From a bacterium (GTDB taxonomy: Bacteria > Vulcanimicrobiota > Xenobia > Xenobiales > JADMJV01): DNA of 64,000 bases. Made by a program: the position numbers and the translations under genes. Within the stretch, counting starts at the first letter, position 1. Each line of letters opens with the position of its first letter. This document shows, piece after piece, positions 23,505 to 32,278 of the stretch. The notes under the pieces were generated by a model, which saw only the letters and a program-made list of their open reading frames with translations, had not been told where the DNA came from and did not search any database. The stretch covers positions 1 through 64,000 of the forward strand of contig JASBRJ010000363.1 of assembly GCA_030149525.1 (NCBI GenBank), read 5' to 3'.

Positions 23505-24674
23505 TCAGTCTCTGCGGAACGGCTCCAGATCGGTTAGGGCTTCCAGTCGAAACTCTGTCTCCAGTCGCTCCGACAGCAGATACTGTTCAATGGCACCCCT
23601 AAAGGGACCAGGCTCGAAAAAGTGGGCCGAGTGAACGGCTCGGGGACGGTAGCCCCTCTGAATCTTATGTAGGCCTTGGGCTCCCGCTTCCACTTTTTCA
23701 AGGCCATGCTCTATGGCGTATTCCAGGGCACGATAGTAGCAGACTTCGAAATGGAGGCAATCATAGTCTCTAAGACAACCCCAGTTTCGCCCGAATAGAG
23801 TCTTGTCGCCTCGCAGATTCCAAGCGCCGGCGATCCATTTGCCGTCGGTGTCTCGGACCAGAAAAAGGACCAGTCGATCTCCCAGGCGGGCGGCGATCTC
23901 TTGGAAGAAGGCAAGGTTGAGATAGGGTTGTCCCCATTTACGAAGGCATGTCTTTTCGTACATCCGAAAAAACTGGAGGCAGAGAGAATCGGTCAGTTCA
24001 CTGCCGTGGAAGGTATGGATCTCAAGTCCATGACTTTGAGCCTTGCGGCGCTCTTTTTTTATGTTCTTGCGTTTGCGCGAAGTGAGAGCGGCAAGAAAGT
24101 CATCGAAGTTTTCATAGCCCTCGTTGAACCAGTGGTACTGCTCTCCTAACCGAGAGAGAAAGCCCGAACTCTCCTGAGCTGTGGTCCTTTCCACCTCTTC
24201 ACAGAAGGTGATGTGAGCGGAGGAGAAACGAACGCTCTCGGCTTGCTCTCTCAGGGCGTTAAGAAGCTTCTCCCGGTATTTCTGTTGTTGGTTCTTGGGA
24301 AGTTCGCTGGAAACCAGGAGTCGAGGTCCTGGGACCGGCGTGTAGGGGACAGCTACCTGTAGTTTCGGATAGTAGTCCAGTCCGGGTTGGAGGCGATGAT
24401 AAGCCTCGGCCCAGTGATAGTCGAAAATGTACTCGCCTTTGGAATGAAGTTTGATGTAACTCGGTGCCGCCGCCACCAACCTCCCTTCAGAGTCGCGAAT
24501 GGTGAGAGGGTAGGGTATCCAGCCTGTTCGCTCCCCCACACATCCCGATTTTTCCAAGGCCTGAAGAAAAGCATGACTGACAAAGGGGTTGAGGGTTCCC
24601 GCAAGGTGATCCCATTCTTCGCTGCCCACTTGGGAAACTGACGAAACGAACTGAATCTGGTCCGGACAAGACAC
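23505..24674 (-). CDS. FemAB-like acyltransferase (GNAT fold, DUF482/peptidogalycan-type)
   Basis: The 389-residue protein has no signal peptide. It matches the PF04339-type proteins: NPFVSHAFLQALEKSGCVGERTGW near the N-terminus, PSYIKLHSKGEYIFDYHWAEAY, LTSRKRKNIKKERRKA and WIAGAWNLRGDKTLFGRNWGC, and the end GLEKVEAGAQGLHKIQRGYRP. Two tandem GNAT folds are expected, as in FemX/FemA. Members are linked to cell-envelope or amino-acid transfer chemistry, but the substrate is not known. It lies seven bases downstream of a glycosyltransferase gene and in one minus-strand operon with gmhA, which supports an envelope role. Confidence 0.82.
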   Translation of the reverse strand: MSCPDQIQFVSSVSQVGSEEWDHLAGTLNPFVSHAFLQALEKSGCVGERTGWIPYPLTIRDSEGRLVAAAPSYIKLHSKGEYIFDYHWAEAYHRLQPGLDYYPKLQVAVPYTPVPGPRLLVSSELPKNQQQKYREKLLNALREQAESVRFSSAHITFCEEVERTTAQESSGFLSRLGEQYHWFNEGYENFDDFLAALTSRKRKNIKKERRKAQSHGLEIHTFHGSELTDSLCLQFFRMYEKTCLRKWGQPYLNLAFFQEIAARLGDRLVLFLVRDTDGKWIAGAWNLRGDKTLFGRNWGCLRDYDCLHFEVCYYRALEYAIEHGLEKVEAGAQGLHKIQRGYRPRAVHSAHFFEPGPFRGAIEQYLLSERLETEFRLEALTDLEPFRRD

Positions 24675-24681
24675 GGTGCTC

Positions 24682-25860
24682 TCAGCCTGTTTCCTTCTGA
24701 AGGACTCCCCGTTGATAAGAGATCAAGGCTTGCTCGTAGAGGCAACAGAGTCGGTCGACGTAGACTTCGATGGAATAGCCTTGGGCGGTCAGAGCGGCCC
24801 TTCGGGAAAGGTTTTGGCGGAAGTCATCATCTTGCAGCAGTCGATTCCATGAATCGGTGTAGTTTGAGGTGTCCAAATCGCTGAGAAGACCGTCCTTTTC
24901 GTGAGTTACAGTATCCTTGGTACCACAAGCTGAGACGGCTAAAACTGGAAGTCCGCTGGCCAGGGCCTCTATGACAACGAGCGGCTTAACCTCCGTCGTT
25001 GAGCAGATGACGAAAAGGTCGGATTGCTGATACAGATGGGGCATTTGCTGATAAGGGACACTGCCGAGAAAGTGAATACGGTTTTCACATCCCATCTGAC
25101 AGGCCAGACTCATGAGTTCGGCCTTCTGCGGACCGCTTCCCACCACAACCAGATGGTGAGGGGTCGCACTTGAGGTCTTCTTGAAACAGTCAAAGAGAAA
25201 GGGCAGACCCTTTTCGGGGGCCAGGCGACCCACGGAGAGGCTGATACAAGTTTCGGGTGGGAGGTTCAGGTGGGCTCTCAAGGATGGGCCGCCTGAATCC
25301 CGGCGCAGGAATTTCTTGACGTCGATGGCGTTAGGGAGGGTGACCACGCGTGTGTGAGCCCCGTAGGAATCGATGTAGTCTCGGATGGTCGATGAGGGAC
25401 AGATAACCAGTTCGCATTTGGCTAGATATCGCCCGACTTTGGCCCTGGCGGCCTCACGCACGGTCTCGTGACTAAAGAAGGGCACGTAATGCGTGTATTG
25501 TTCGATTTGAGTGTGGAAGGTGTAGATCAGTGGGAGTCTGAGCTTCCTGGCAAAGCCCGCGGCGGTGGCGCCCACCAAAATGGGATGATGGGAGTGGATG
25601 AGATCGAGTCCCATCTTGGGCACAAGCCTTGCCAGTTTGGCAGAGTAGGGGATGGGAACGGGAAACTCCACCGACCGGTCTAGTTCCAGCGAAGGAAAAC
25701 GGAAGACCCCGGCATGACTTTCCCGATAACCGCGGGCCTCCGGGGCGAAAAGAAACGGTGTGTGATTTCGTTTGAGAAGACCTCGTCGGATCTCGTTGAG
25801 GGAGTTCACCACCCCACTAACAACCGGATGGTAGGCGTTAGAGAAGAGCCCTATCCGCAA
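24682..25860 (-). CDS. Glycosyltransferase family 4
   Basis: The 392-residue GT-B protein begins MRIGLFSNAYHPVVSGV, with LIHSHHPILVGATAAGFARKLRLP and FHTQIEQYTHYVP in the acceptor domain. The donor-binding half has SVGRLAPEKGLPFLFDCF and the E-x7-E region VICSTTEVKPLVVIEALASGLPVLAVS. The N-terminal H-H-P-I and the FHT-x-I-x-x-Y motifs are like diacylglycerol glucosyltransferases and related lipid glycosyltransferases. A glycolipid or LPS acceptor is therefore likely (inference). The start overlaps the end of gmhA by ten bases, and the FemAB-like gene follows closely. Confidence 0.85.
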   Translation of the reverse strand: MRIGLFSNAYHPVVSGVVNSLNEIRRGLLKRNHTPFLFAPEARGYRESHAGVFRFPSLELDRSVEFPVPIPYSAKLARLVPKMGLDLIHSHHPILVGATAAGFARKLRLPLIYTFHTQIEQYTHYVPFFSHETVREAARAKVGRYLAKCELVICPSSTIRDYIDSYGAHTRVVTLPNAIDVKKFLRRDSGGPSLRAHLNLPPETCISLSVGRLAPEKGLPFLFDCFKKTSSATPHHLVVVGSGPQKAELMSLACQMGCENRIHFLGSVPYQQMPHLYQQSDLFVICSTTEVKPLVVIEALASGLPVLAVSACGTKDTVTHEKDGLLSDLDTSNYTDSWNRLLQDDDFRQNLSRRAALTAQGYSIEVYVDRLCCLYEQALISYQRGVLQKETG

Positions 25861-26474
25861 ACTTTCTCCTGATGATTGAGGGGGCTTGGCAGAGCTTTCT
25901 CCACCATTTCACACCAGATGTGGCCGAGGGAGATGTGAATTTCCTGAATACGACAGGTTCTTCTGGAGGGGACCCTGATACAGAGATCGGCGGCCTTCAG
26001 GCATTCTCCGCCAGTTTCGCCGGTCAGAGCTAGAGTTTTGACCTTCTTTTGCCGGGCGGCCTTGAAAGCTTCCAGTATGTTGGGAGAGTTGCCCGAGGTC
26101 GTGAGACCCACGAGAAGATCGCCCGGCTGGGCGAGAGCCAGGACCTGCTGGGAAAAGATCTGATCGAAACCGAAGTCGTTGGCCACCGCAGTGAGACATG
26201 AACTGTCCACGGTGAGAGCTAAAGCGGGAAATCCGTTGTTCCGTTCGAATCGCCCCACGAGTTCCGTGGCGAGGTGCTGTGCGTCGGCAGCGCTACCACC
26301 GTTGCCGGCAAAAAGAATCTTCCCGCCACGCTTGAGGGTTTCAATCCAGAGATCGCCTGCGGACTCAATCTCGCAAAGGTGCTCCAGCATGGCTTCCCTG
26401 AGTCGAATACCCTCCACCAGAGAGGCTTTTATTGTGTCGGCTTGAGGCATCGCCACAGGTTCTCTTTGAGCCAT
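25851..26474 (-). CDS. gmhA: Sedoheptulose-7-phosphate isomerase
   Basis: The 207-residue SIS-domain protein converts sedoheptulose 7-phosphate to D-glycero-D-manno-heptose 7-phosphate, the first step to LPS core heptose. Motifs: ILFAGNGGSAADAQHLATELVGRF (phosphate and zinc-site region), DFGFDQIFSQQVLALAQPGDLLVGLTTSGNSPNI and the C-terminal IQEIHISLGHIWCEMVE with zinc ligand residues. Its length is normal. The ATG at 26474 may be replaced by one eight codons later. It is the first gene of the minus-strand operon gmhA, GT4, FemAB-like. Its presence is the best sign in the window of an outer membrane with heptose-containing glycan. Confidence 0.9.
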   Translation of the reverse strand: MAQREPVAMPQADTIKASLVEGIRLREAMLEHLCEIESAGDLWIETLKRGGKILFAGNGGSAADAQHLATELVGRFERNNGFPALALTVDSSCLTAVANDFGFDQIFSQQVLALAQPGDLLVGLTTSGNSPNILEAFKAARQKKVKTLALTGETGGECLKAADLCIRVPSRRTCRIQEIHISLGHIWCEMVEKALPSPLNHQEKVCG

Positions 26475-26566
26475 GGGAATCCTTGCCTTGAGTGGAGCCC
26501 GAGAAAAACTGGTTTATCTACCCGTGTAGTCGGGGGAAGAGATAGCTATCAATTTAGGAGTGTTAG

Positions 26567-27460
26567 ATGAGTCTTCAAGTTTATATCGATGGGGAATATT
26601 ATCCAAAAGAGGAGGCCAAGGTTTCGGTATTCGATCACGGCCTGCTCTACGGAGATGGTATTTTTGAGGGGATTCGCGCATACAACGGCAGAGTCTTCAG
26701 ACTCGATGAACATTTGGAGCGGCTCTATCTGTCCGCCAAGTCGATTCTGATCAACATCGGATTGAGCTTGGAAGAGATGCGCGAGGCCGTCTTGGAGACG
26801 CTTCGGCGGAACAATCTCAAGGACGCCTACATCCGACTGGTGGTTACCCGAGGGAAGGGCGATCTGGGATTAGACCCGCGTAAGTGCCCTAAGTCAGCCG
26901 TTATCATCATCGCCGACGAGATAAAGCTCTACCCGAAAGAGACATACGAGAACGGTCTTAAGCTGATTATCGCGTCCACCAGAAAGAATTCTCCCGACGC
27001 TCTCTCACCCCGCATCAAGTCGCTGAACTATCTGAACAATATTCTGGGCAAACTCGAGGCCATCAATGCCGGTTGCGCCGAGGCCGTGATGCTGGACCGG
27101 CACGGATATCTCACCGAATGTACCTCGGAGAATATCTTCCTGGTGAGAAACGGTATGCTCTACACTCCAACCGCCACAGTGGGCATTCTGGAAGGCATAA
27201 CTCGGAGCGTGGTCATGGAGCTTTGCGAGAAGATGGGTTTGCCTGTCCAGATGTCATTTTTGACCGCGCATGATCTCTACGTCGCCGACGAGTGCTTTGT
27301 CACCGGGACAGGTGCCGAGTTGATTCCCGTGGTGGATCTCTGCGGTCGTCCCATCGGTTCCGGTAGCCCCGGTCCTATCACCAAGAAGCTGCTAGAGGCT
27401 TTCCGCAATCTCACTCAGAGTGAAGGCACCGAGATTTACAAGGTAGCCAGTCACAACTAG
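26567..27460 (+). CDS. ilvE: Branched-chain amino acid aminotransferase
   Basis: The 297-residue fold-type IV PLP enzyme has YIDGEYYPKEEAKVSVFDHGLLYGDGIFEGIRAYNG at the N-terminus, PLP lysine ~150 in SPRIKSLNYLNN, EAVMLDRHGYLTECTSENIFLV and GILEGITRSVVMEL. It interconverts Val, Leu and Ile with their 2-oxo acids. D-amino acid and aminodeoxychorismate lyase enzymes share the fold, but the I-K-S-L-N-Y-L-N-N motif is typical of IlvE. An AGGAG precedes the ATG by seven bases. It is followed by a 35-base gap with a strong hairpin and then aroB, so the gene heads an amino-acid/aromatic run. Confidence 0.92.
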   Translation: MSLQVYIDGEYYPKEEAKVSVFDHGLLYGDGIFEGIRAYNGRVFRLDEHLERLYLSAKSILINIGLSLEEMREAVLETLRRNNLKDAYIRLVVTRGKGDLGLDPRKCPKSAVIIIADEIKLYPKETYENGLKLIIASTRKNSPDALSPRIKSLNYLNNILGKLEAINAGCAEAVMLDRHGYLTECTSENIFLVRNGMLYTPTATVGILEGITRSVVMELCEKMGLPVQMSFLTAHDLYVADECFVTGTGAELIPVVDLCGRPIGSGSPGPITKKLLEAFRNLTQSEGTEIYKVASHN

Positions 27461-27464
27461 TTCT

Positions 27465-27492
27465 AGCAAGGTCTGGAAACCAGGCCTTTGCT
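27465..27492 (+). other. Stem-loop between ilvE and aroB
   Basis: The arms AGCAAGGTCTGG (27465-27476) and CCAGGCCTTTGCT (27480-27492) pair almost fully, with one bulged base, around an AAA loop. There is no T-run, so it is not an intrinsic terminator. It ends three bases before GTG 27496 and could affect aroB translation or RNA processing. Confidence 0.5.
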
Positions 27493-27495
27493 GGA

Positions 27496-28599
27496 GTGAA
27501 ATCGAATTTCGGCTCCATGCAACAGACAGTCAACCTGGGCGCTGCATCCACCGAGTTGTTGCTCGGCGCGGGGTGTCGGCACCGTTTTTTAGAGTTGGTC
27601 CAACAGTCCAGTTCGAATCTTTTGGTGATGAGCGATCAGAGGGTCGAGGAGGCTGTCCGACCCAGGTTTCTGACCGATCACACCTGGTTAACCGTGCCCT
27701 CCGGTGAAGAGTCGAAATCGCTCGAGCAGGTGGGTCGTCTCTGGTCTGAGTTGGTCAAGCGTGGGGTGGATAGAAGCTCCGGCCTTGTGGCCGTGGGAGG
27801 CGGAGTCGTCTGCGATTTGGCAGGCTTTGTCGCTTCGACCTACCTTCGAGGGATCGCTTTTTACGCGCTCCCCACATCGCTTCTTGCCATGGTGGACGCC
27901 TCGGTGGGGGGGAAGGTCGGGATTGATCTTCCCGAAGGCAAGAATCTGGTGGGACAGTTTTACCCGGGGCAGGTTGTGGCGTGTGACCCGGAACTTCTGA
28001 GCACACTCCCCCACATCGAATGGTCCTATGGGATGGCCGAGGTGATAAAGCACGGGATTCTGTCCGGGCCCGACCTTTGGAGCCAAATCCTGAGTTTTCA
28101 GCCCACCTCGCGGCAGGATCCCGCGCATTTGGACTCTGTTCTCTCGGCCGCCGTTCAGGTAAAAGTGGATGTGGTGAAAGATGACCCTTATGAAAAGACG
28201 GGGTTGCGCGCGACCCTGAACCTGGGTCACTCCTACGGACACGCTATCGAGTGGTGTTCCCACTTTACCATGGGTCACGGTGCAGCCGTGGGACTGGGAT
28301 TGCTCGCCGGGCTGAGGTTGAGTCGAGAACTGGGCATCTTAGAAGAGGATTTTGAGAATGAGTTAGTGGCTCTTCTGCAGGCCTGGGATCTTCCCACGAC
28401 TCTACCTCCCCACCAAGAGGGACAGTACAGTTGGGAGAACATTTCAACCGCTTTGGGCCGTGACAAGAAGAACAAGGACGGTCGATGGTGCTTTGTCTTG
28501 CCCAAAAAGCTCGGACGGGTTGAAACTGTTTTCGGTCCCCCGGAGAATCTTGTGGAGCGAGCCTTTCGTAGCCTACAACCTCAGGAAGTGGCCTCATGA
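27496..28599 (+). CDS. aroB: 3-Dehydroquinate synthase
   Basis: The frame encodes 367 residues from GTG 27496; ATG 27517 (360 residues, MQQTVNLGAA) is the more family-like start, but neither has a good Shine-Dalgarno site. The enzyme makes 3-dehydroquinate from DAHP (second step of the shikimate pathway, NAD and zinc). Clear motifs: GLVAVGGGVVCDLAGFVASTYLRGI, PTSLLAMVDASVGGKVGID, GKNLVGQFYPGQVV, GMAEVIKHGI, the zinc-site LNLGHSYGHAIE and HGAAVGLGL, and the RDKKNKDGRWCFVLP lysines. The stop overlaps the aroQ ATG by four bases. Confidence 0.95.
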   Translation: MKSNFGSMQQTVNLGAASTELLLGAGCRHRFLELVQQSSSNLLVMSDQRVEEAVRPRFLTDHTWLTVPSGEESKSLEQVGRLWSELVKRGVDRSSGLVAVGGGVVCDLAGFVASTYLRGIAFYALPTSLLAMVDASVGGKVGIDLPEGKNLVGQFYPGQVVACDPELLSTLPHIEWSYGMAEVIKHGILSGPDLWSQILSFQPTSRQDPAHLDSVLSAAVQVKVDVVKDDPYEKTGLRATLNLGHSYGHAIEWCSHFTMGHGAAVGLGLLAGLRLSRELGILEEDFENELVALLQAWDLPTTLPPHQEGQYSWENISTALGRDKKNKDGRWCFVLPKKLGRVETVFGPPENLVERAFRSLQPQEVAS

Positions 28600-29048
28600 G
28601 GCAAACGATCTTAGTTCTCAACGGGCCCAATCTCAATTCTCTAGGTCGCAGAGAACCCGAAAAATATGGTTCTCAAGGCCTCCGGCAGCTGGAGCAGGAG
28701 TGGCAGCAGTGGTCTTGCGACCGAGGTGTTCCCGTACGTTGCGAGCAGAGCAATTTTGAAGGACGACTCGTCGATCTCTTGCACCAGGCTGAGGAGGAGC
28801 AAGAGGTGGCTGCGGTGGTCTTCAATCCCGGCGCTTTTACGCACACCTCCAGGGCTCTTCGAGACGCCATCGCCTCCTTGTCTATCCCCGTCATAGAAGT
28901 TCACATCACCAATGTCGCCGCTCGAGAAGAGTGGAGAAGGCATTCGCTGGTCGCCGAGGTTTGTGCCGGGAGTATTGTGGGTTTGGGTACCCTGGGATAT
29001 CGCCTCGGCTTAGAGGCGGCCGCCGATCTCACCGGGAGCAAATTATGA
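28596..29048 (+). CDS. aroQ: 3-Dehydroquinate dehydratase, type II
   Basis: The 150-residue protein is the next shikimate-pathway enzyme after aroB. Typical AroQ segments are LVLNGPNLNSLGRREPEKYGS with the catalytic tyrosine, EQSNFEGRLVDLLHQA, VVFNPGAFTHTSRALRDAI and PVIEVHITNVAAREEWRRHSL with the active-site histidine and arginine. It forms a dodecamer in known members. It overlaps aroB by four bases and the truB ATG (29045) by four, so translation is coupled along the three genes. Confidence 0.95.
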   Translation: MRQTILVLNGPNLNSLGRREPEKYGSQGLRQLEQEWQQWSCDRGVPVRCEQSNFEGRLVDLLHQAEEEQEVAAVVFNPGAFTHTSRALRDAIASLSIPVIEVHITNVAAREEWRRHSLVAEVCAGSIVGLGTLGYRLGLEAAADLTGSKL

Positions 29049-29920
29049 CGGCCGGTTTTTTGAATCTCCTTAAGCCGCCGGGAATGACAAGTCATGATGT
29101 GGTCAACCTGGTGCGACGCAAAATCCCCAACAAGATGAAGGTGGGCCATCTGGGCACTCTCGATCCTGCGGCCGCTGGAGTGCTTCCTCTGGCTGTGGGC
29201 GGAGCAACCAAGTTGATCCCTTTGCTGCCCGATCTCGGTGGAGAGATGAAAGGCTATCTCGCTCACATCAAGTTCGGCGTCACAACGACCACCGACGATC
29301 TTGAAGGCGAGATTTTAGAAGAGGCGGAGTGGGAGCGAGTCTCAGCTCTTTCCCAGGTGGCCGTGGAACGGGAGTTGGGCCGCTTCCGAGGCCAAATTTC
29401 TCAGGTTCCGCCCAGCGTATCCGCTATTCGGCAAGACGGCAAGCGGGCCTACGAGCGAGTCCGTTCCGGTGAAGAGGTGGAGTTACCTCCGCGAGAGGTT
29501 CTTATCCAAAAGCTTGAGGTTCTCGATTTTGAGCTTCCCATTTTGCGAGTTCACATGGTATGCGGTTCCGGCACATATGTTCGGTCAGTGGCTCGCGACC
29601 TGGGGGAAGCGCTCGGTGTCGGGGGAGCCCTGGCTTTTCTCCTTCGGACTCATAGCGGACCGTTTCATCTGGAGGAGGCCATCTCGTTGGAAGAGTTCCT
29701 AGCCGAATCCTGGGACAAGCATCTGCTGAGGTGTGCCTATCCCTTCGAGCCTCTTCCCGAGGCCCATCTTCAAACCGTGCCGGAGCGTAAAGGAGACGTG
29801 GTGGAAGGAGAGTTCCCCAGGGCCGGATTGTGGAGAACCTCGGTAGGTCTTTTGCGAGTCGAATCCGATCACGACAAGGTGGCTCGAGTGGAAGCTCTCT
29901 TCGAGGACCTGGTGAACTGA
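29045..29920 (+). CDS. truB: tRNA pseudouridine(55) synthase
   Basis: The 291-residue protein starts at ATG 29045 (ATGA overlap with aroQ). The open frame runs upstream to 28931, but that is aroQ read in another frame. TruB motifs are NLLKPPGMTSHDVVNLVR, VGHLGTLDPAAAGVLPLAVG with catalytic Asp40, KGYLAHIKFGVTTTTDD, the RGQISQVPPSVSAIRQDGKRAYE box and CGSGTYVRSVARDLG. The C-terminal extension is PUA-like. It makes psi55 in the T-loop of tRNAs. Finding truB in an aro gene row instead of with rbfA is unusual but not unique. Its stop shares one base with the ATG of the next gene. Confidence 0.95.
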   Translation: MTAGFLNLLKPPGMTSHDVVNLVRRKIPNKMKVGHLGTLDPAAAGVLPLAVGGATKLIPLLPDLGGEMKGYLAHIKFGVTTTTDDLEGEILEEAEWERVSALSQVAVERELGRFRGQISQVPPSVSAIRQDGKRAYERVRSGEEVELPPREVLIQKLEVLDFELPILRVHMVCGSGTYVRSVARDLGEALGVGGALAFLLRTHSGPFHLEEAISLEEFLAESWDKHLLRCAYPFEPLPEAHLQTVPERKGDVVEGEFPRAGLWRTSVGLLRVESDHDKVARVEALFEDLVN

Positions 29921-31518
29921 TGGGGCTTCGCCTGCGGGGTCAGCTGATGATTCTTTGCTTCGGCTTAATCGGGCTGTCCCTGGGCATTATCGCCTACTTT
30001 AACGTTGGGGTTTTTCGTCTCTCTTTTCTAGCGGATGAAGAGCAGCGTCTCAGAGCCGCGGGCTTGCGGGCCGGTCGCCGCATTATGGAGGAGGTCGTTC
30101 AGGACTATATCTCCTCCAACGGTCAGTTCGTGCCGGTCAAGGAGGGCGACGACTCTCGAAACTTCGACTTTCGAGTCGTGCCCGGCTTGAGATACTTTGA
30201 ACTGCTGGATAAGTCCGGCAGAGTCATAATGCGATCCGGTCAGGGCAGCAATGAGTTGCCCAAGAAGAACCGAATTTTGGAGAGGATTCGCCTGGAGCCG
30301 CTTCCTACTCACCTTTTTTACGACTCTCGAATCAAAGGTGCCGATGCCATGAGCTTTCCGTACCGAGACGGCCTGCCCATGATCGGGGTAGGCGATGTGA
30401 GTCATATCACTTACGAGCACTTTTACCCCATCTTTCTGGTCTCCGAGCCAACGGGCGCAGACCTTTCGAACCTTCCGCCTGCCACTTTTCAAGCTGTTTT
30501 ACATCTCTCATTTACAGTTGAGAACACATCCAAGAGAATGCGACTGGTGACGGCCGGAAACGTCCTTCTCGGGGTCACTTTTTTGCTGACCACTCTTATG
30601 GCCATCCATCTGTGGTCTCAGCATGCCATTCAGCGTCCCCTGGAAGGCCTGGTTCTTTCCATGCGGCAGTTGGAGACCGGGCCGACCGGTCGAGAGTTGA
30701 CCAGTCATAACGAACTTGCCAATATCTCCAAAACTCTCCAAGTGCTGGCCCTCGATCGACTCAAATACCAACGTGAGTTGGAAAGTTTGAATCGCGACCT
30801 GGAAGCGCAGGTGGAGGCCAAGACTCAAGAGATGAAGGAGTTCTTCAGTCTGGTCACTCACGACCTGCGCATACCGTTAGCGGCGGTTCAGGGATACTGC
30901 GATCTTCTGATGCGAAAGCCGGATCAATTGAGCGAGCGCCAACTGACCTTCGTCAACCGTATAGCCACTGCCAACGGACATTCCCTGGAGCTTGTTCGAA
31001 ATCTCCTGGAAGCGATGAAAATTGAGTTCGGCACCATGAATCCGGTGATGGAGAACTTTGACCTTTGCACCCTGGCCGAAGAAGTTCGCGACGAACTCAA
31101 CGTAGACGACACACTCCCTTCCGTGGTCCTGGAGCCTCTGGATGAAGAGTCCAAAGTGGTGACCGTGGAGGCAGACCGAACCAGAATCAAAAGAGTTCTC
31201 ACAAACCTCCTGAGCAACGCTCAAAAACATGCCGAAGGGACTCCACAGGTCACTCTCCGGTGGAAGAAGATACCCCGCAGGGGGGTTCGTGTTCAGGTGG
31301 TGGACGAAGGGCCCGGCATTCCCGCCGAAGAGTGCCGACGGGTTTTCGAGAAGTTCACCAGGGCTCCTCAGAGCATGGGGAACTCCACGGGCCTGGGCCT
31401 GGGATTATACATCGTGGGCAAGATTCTTGAGAGTCACAATCAGTCCATCGAGTTGAAGAGCGAGGTGGGTAAGGGGACCATGTTCGAATTCAATCTCGCC
31501 ACGGTGGACAAAGACTAG
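29920..31518 (+). CDS. Sensor histidine kinase
   Basis: The 532-residue protein starts at ATG 29920, one base into the truB stop; the longer open frame from 29830 is antiphase. It has two membrane helices (about residues 8-30 and 205-230) enclosing a ~170-residue extracytoplasmic sensor domain, then a short linker and coiled coil. The kinase has an H-box FFSLVTHDLRIPLAAVQGYCDLL, N-box VLTNLLSNAQKHAEG, G1 VVDEGPGIP and G2 GLGLGLYIV. It is of the HisKA/HATPase_c class. The next gene, 55 bases later, is a NarL-type regulator and likely partner. The signal is unknown. Confidence 0.88.
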   Translation: MGLRLRGQLMILCFGLIGLSLGIIAYFNVGVFRLSFLADEEQRLRAAGLRAGRRIMEEVVQDYISSNGQFVPVKEGDDSRNFDFRVVPGLRYFELLDKSGRVIMRSGQGSNELPKKNRILERIRLEPLPTHLFYDSRIKGADAMSFPYRDGLPMIGVGDVSHITYEHFYPIFLVSEPTGADLSNLPPATFQAVLHLSFTVENTSKRMRLVTAGNVLLGVTFLLTTLMAIHLWSQHAIQRPLEGLVLSMRQLETGPTGRELTSHNELANISKTLQVLALDRLKYQRELESLNRDLEAQVEAKTQEMKEFFSLVTHDLRIPLAAVQGYCDLLMRKPDQLSERQLTFVNRIATANGHSLELVRNLLEAMKIEFGTMNPVMENFDLCTLAEEVRDELNVDDTLPSVVLEPLDEESKVVTVEADRTRIKRVLTNLLSNAQKHAEGTPQVTLRWKKIPRRGVRVQVVDEGPGIPAEECRRVFEKFTRAPQSMGNSTGLGLGLYIVGKILESHNQSIELKSEVGKGTMFEFNLATVDKD

Positions 31519-31573
31519 GGAAACGAATCCTCGATGAGAGGGAGTTGAACCCCTTATCCTTGAAGAGTCAAAG

Positions 31574-32272
31574 ATGAGCGCCCCTTCGCAGACAGCTGAA
31601 ACTATCCGCCTGGTGATTGCCGACGATATACCCCTGTTTCGAGAGATGTTGGTTCACACACTCGAAGAGGAAGACGATATCGAGATCATCGCTCATGCCT
31701 CTAACGGATTGGAAGCCGTGGAAGCCTGTCGCGTTCATCGACCCCACATCATTCTGCTCGACGTCGAGATGCCTAAAATGAATGGGGTTGAGGCCACCAA
31801 GGTGATCCGAGAGGAGTGTCCCGCGACGAGAGTCGTGATCCTCACGGCGTACGAAGACGATCAGCTTATCTTAGAACTCATTCAAGCGGGAGCGGCCGGC
31901 TATCTGGTCAAGGACACTCATGTGGATGAGGTTGTGAAAGCCATCCGGGTCGCCCACGACGGCGAATCGCTCATACAGCCGCGTGTGGCTCAAAAGATTT
32001 TGAAGATGATGGTCGCTATGCCCGCCAATTCCAGCGAGCCCACCATGAAGCGCGAGGTCAAGGAGAAGCTTGAGCGTCTCACCACCAGAGAACGTGAGGT
32101 TCTCGAAGGTATCGCCAAAGGTCTCAACAACAAAGAGCTCGCCGAAGTCTTTTGTATAGGCCACACCACGGTCAAAACACATGTCAATCGAATGATGCAA
32201 AAATTGGAACTGCGAGATAGGGTGGAAGCGGTGCTTTTCGCTCTTGAAGCGGGGCTTCTACCCGATAAATAG
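31574..32272 (+). CDS. NarL/LuxR-type response regulator
   Basis: The 232-residue protein has a receiver domain with LVIADDIPLFREML, phosphorylation site Asp63 in IILLDVEMPKMNG, the T/S in VVILTAYEDDQ and the lysine in GYLVKDTHVDE. A linker (~125-160) leads to a C-terminal LuxR helix-turn-helix: LTTREREVLEGIAKGLNNKELAEVF and GHTTVKTHVNRMMQKLELRDR. It is likely phosphorylated by the kinase encoded 55 bases upstream. NarL-type regulators usually pair with HisKA_3 kinases, while the neighbour is of the HisKA type. It converges on the GAF kinase gene with a six-base gap. Confidence 0.9.
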   Translation: MSAPSQTAETIRLVIADDIPLFREMLVHTLEEEDDIEIIAHASNGLEAVEACRVHRPHIILLDVEMPKMNGVEATKVIREECPATRVVILTAYEDDQLILELIQAGAAGYLVKDTHVDEVVKAIRVAHDGESLIQPRVAQKILKMMVAMPANSSEPTMKREVKEKLERLTTREREVLEGIAKGLNNKELAEVFCIGHTTVKTHVNRMMQKLELRDRVEAVLFALEAGLLPDK

Positions 32273-32278
32273 AGCCTG

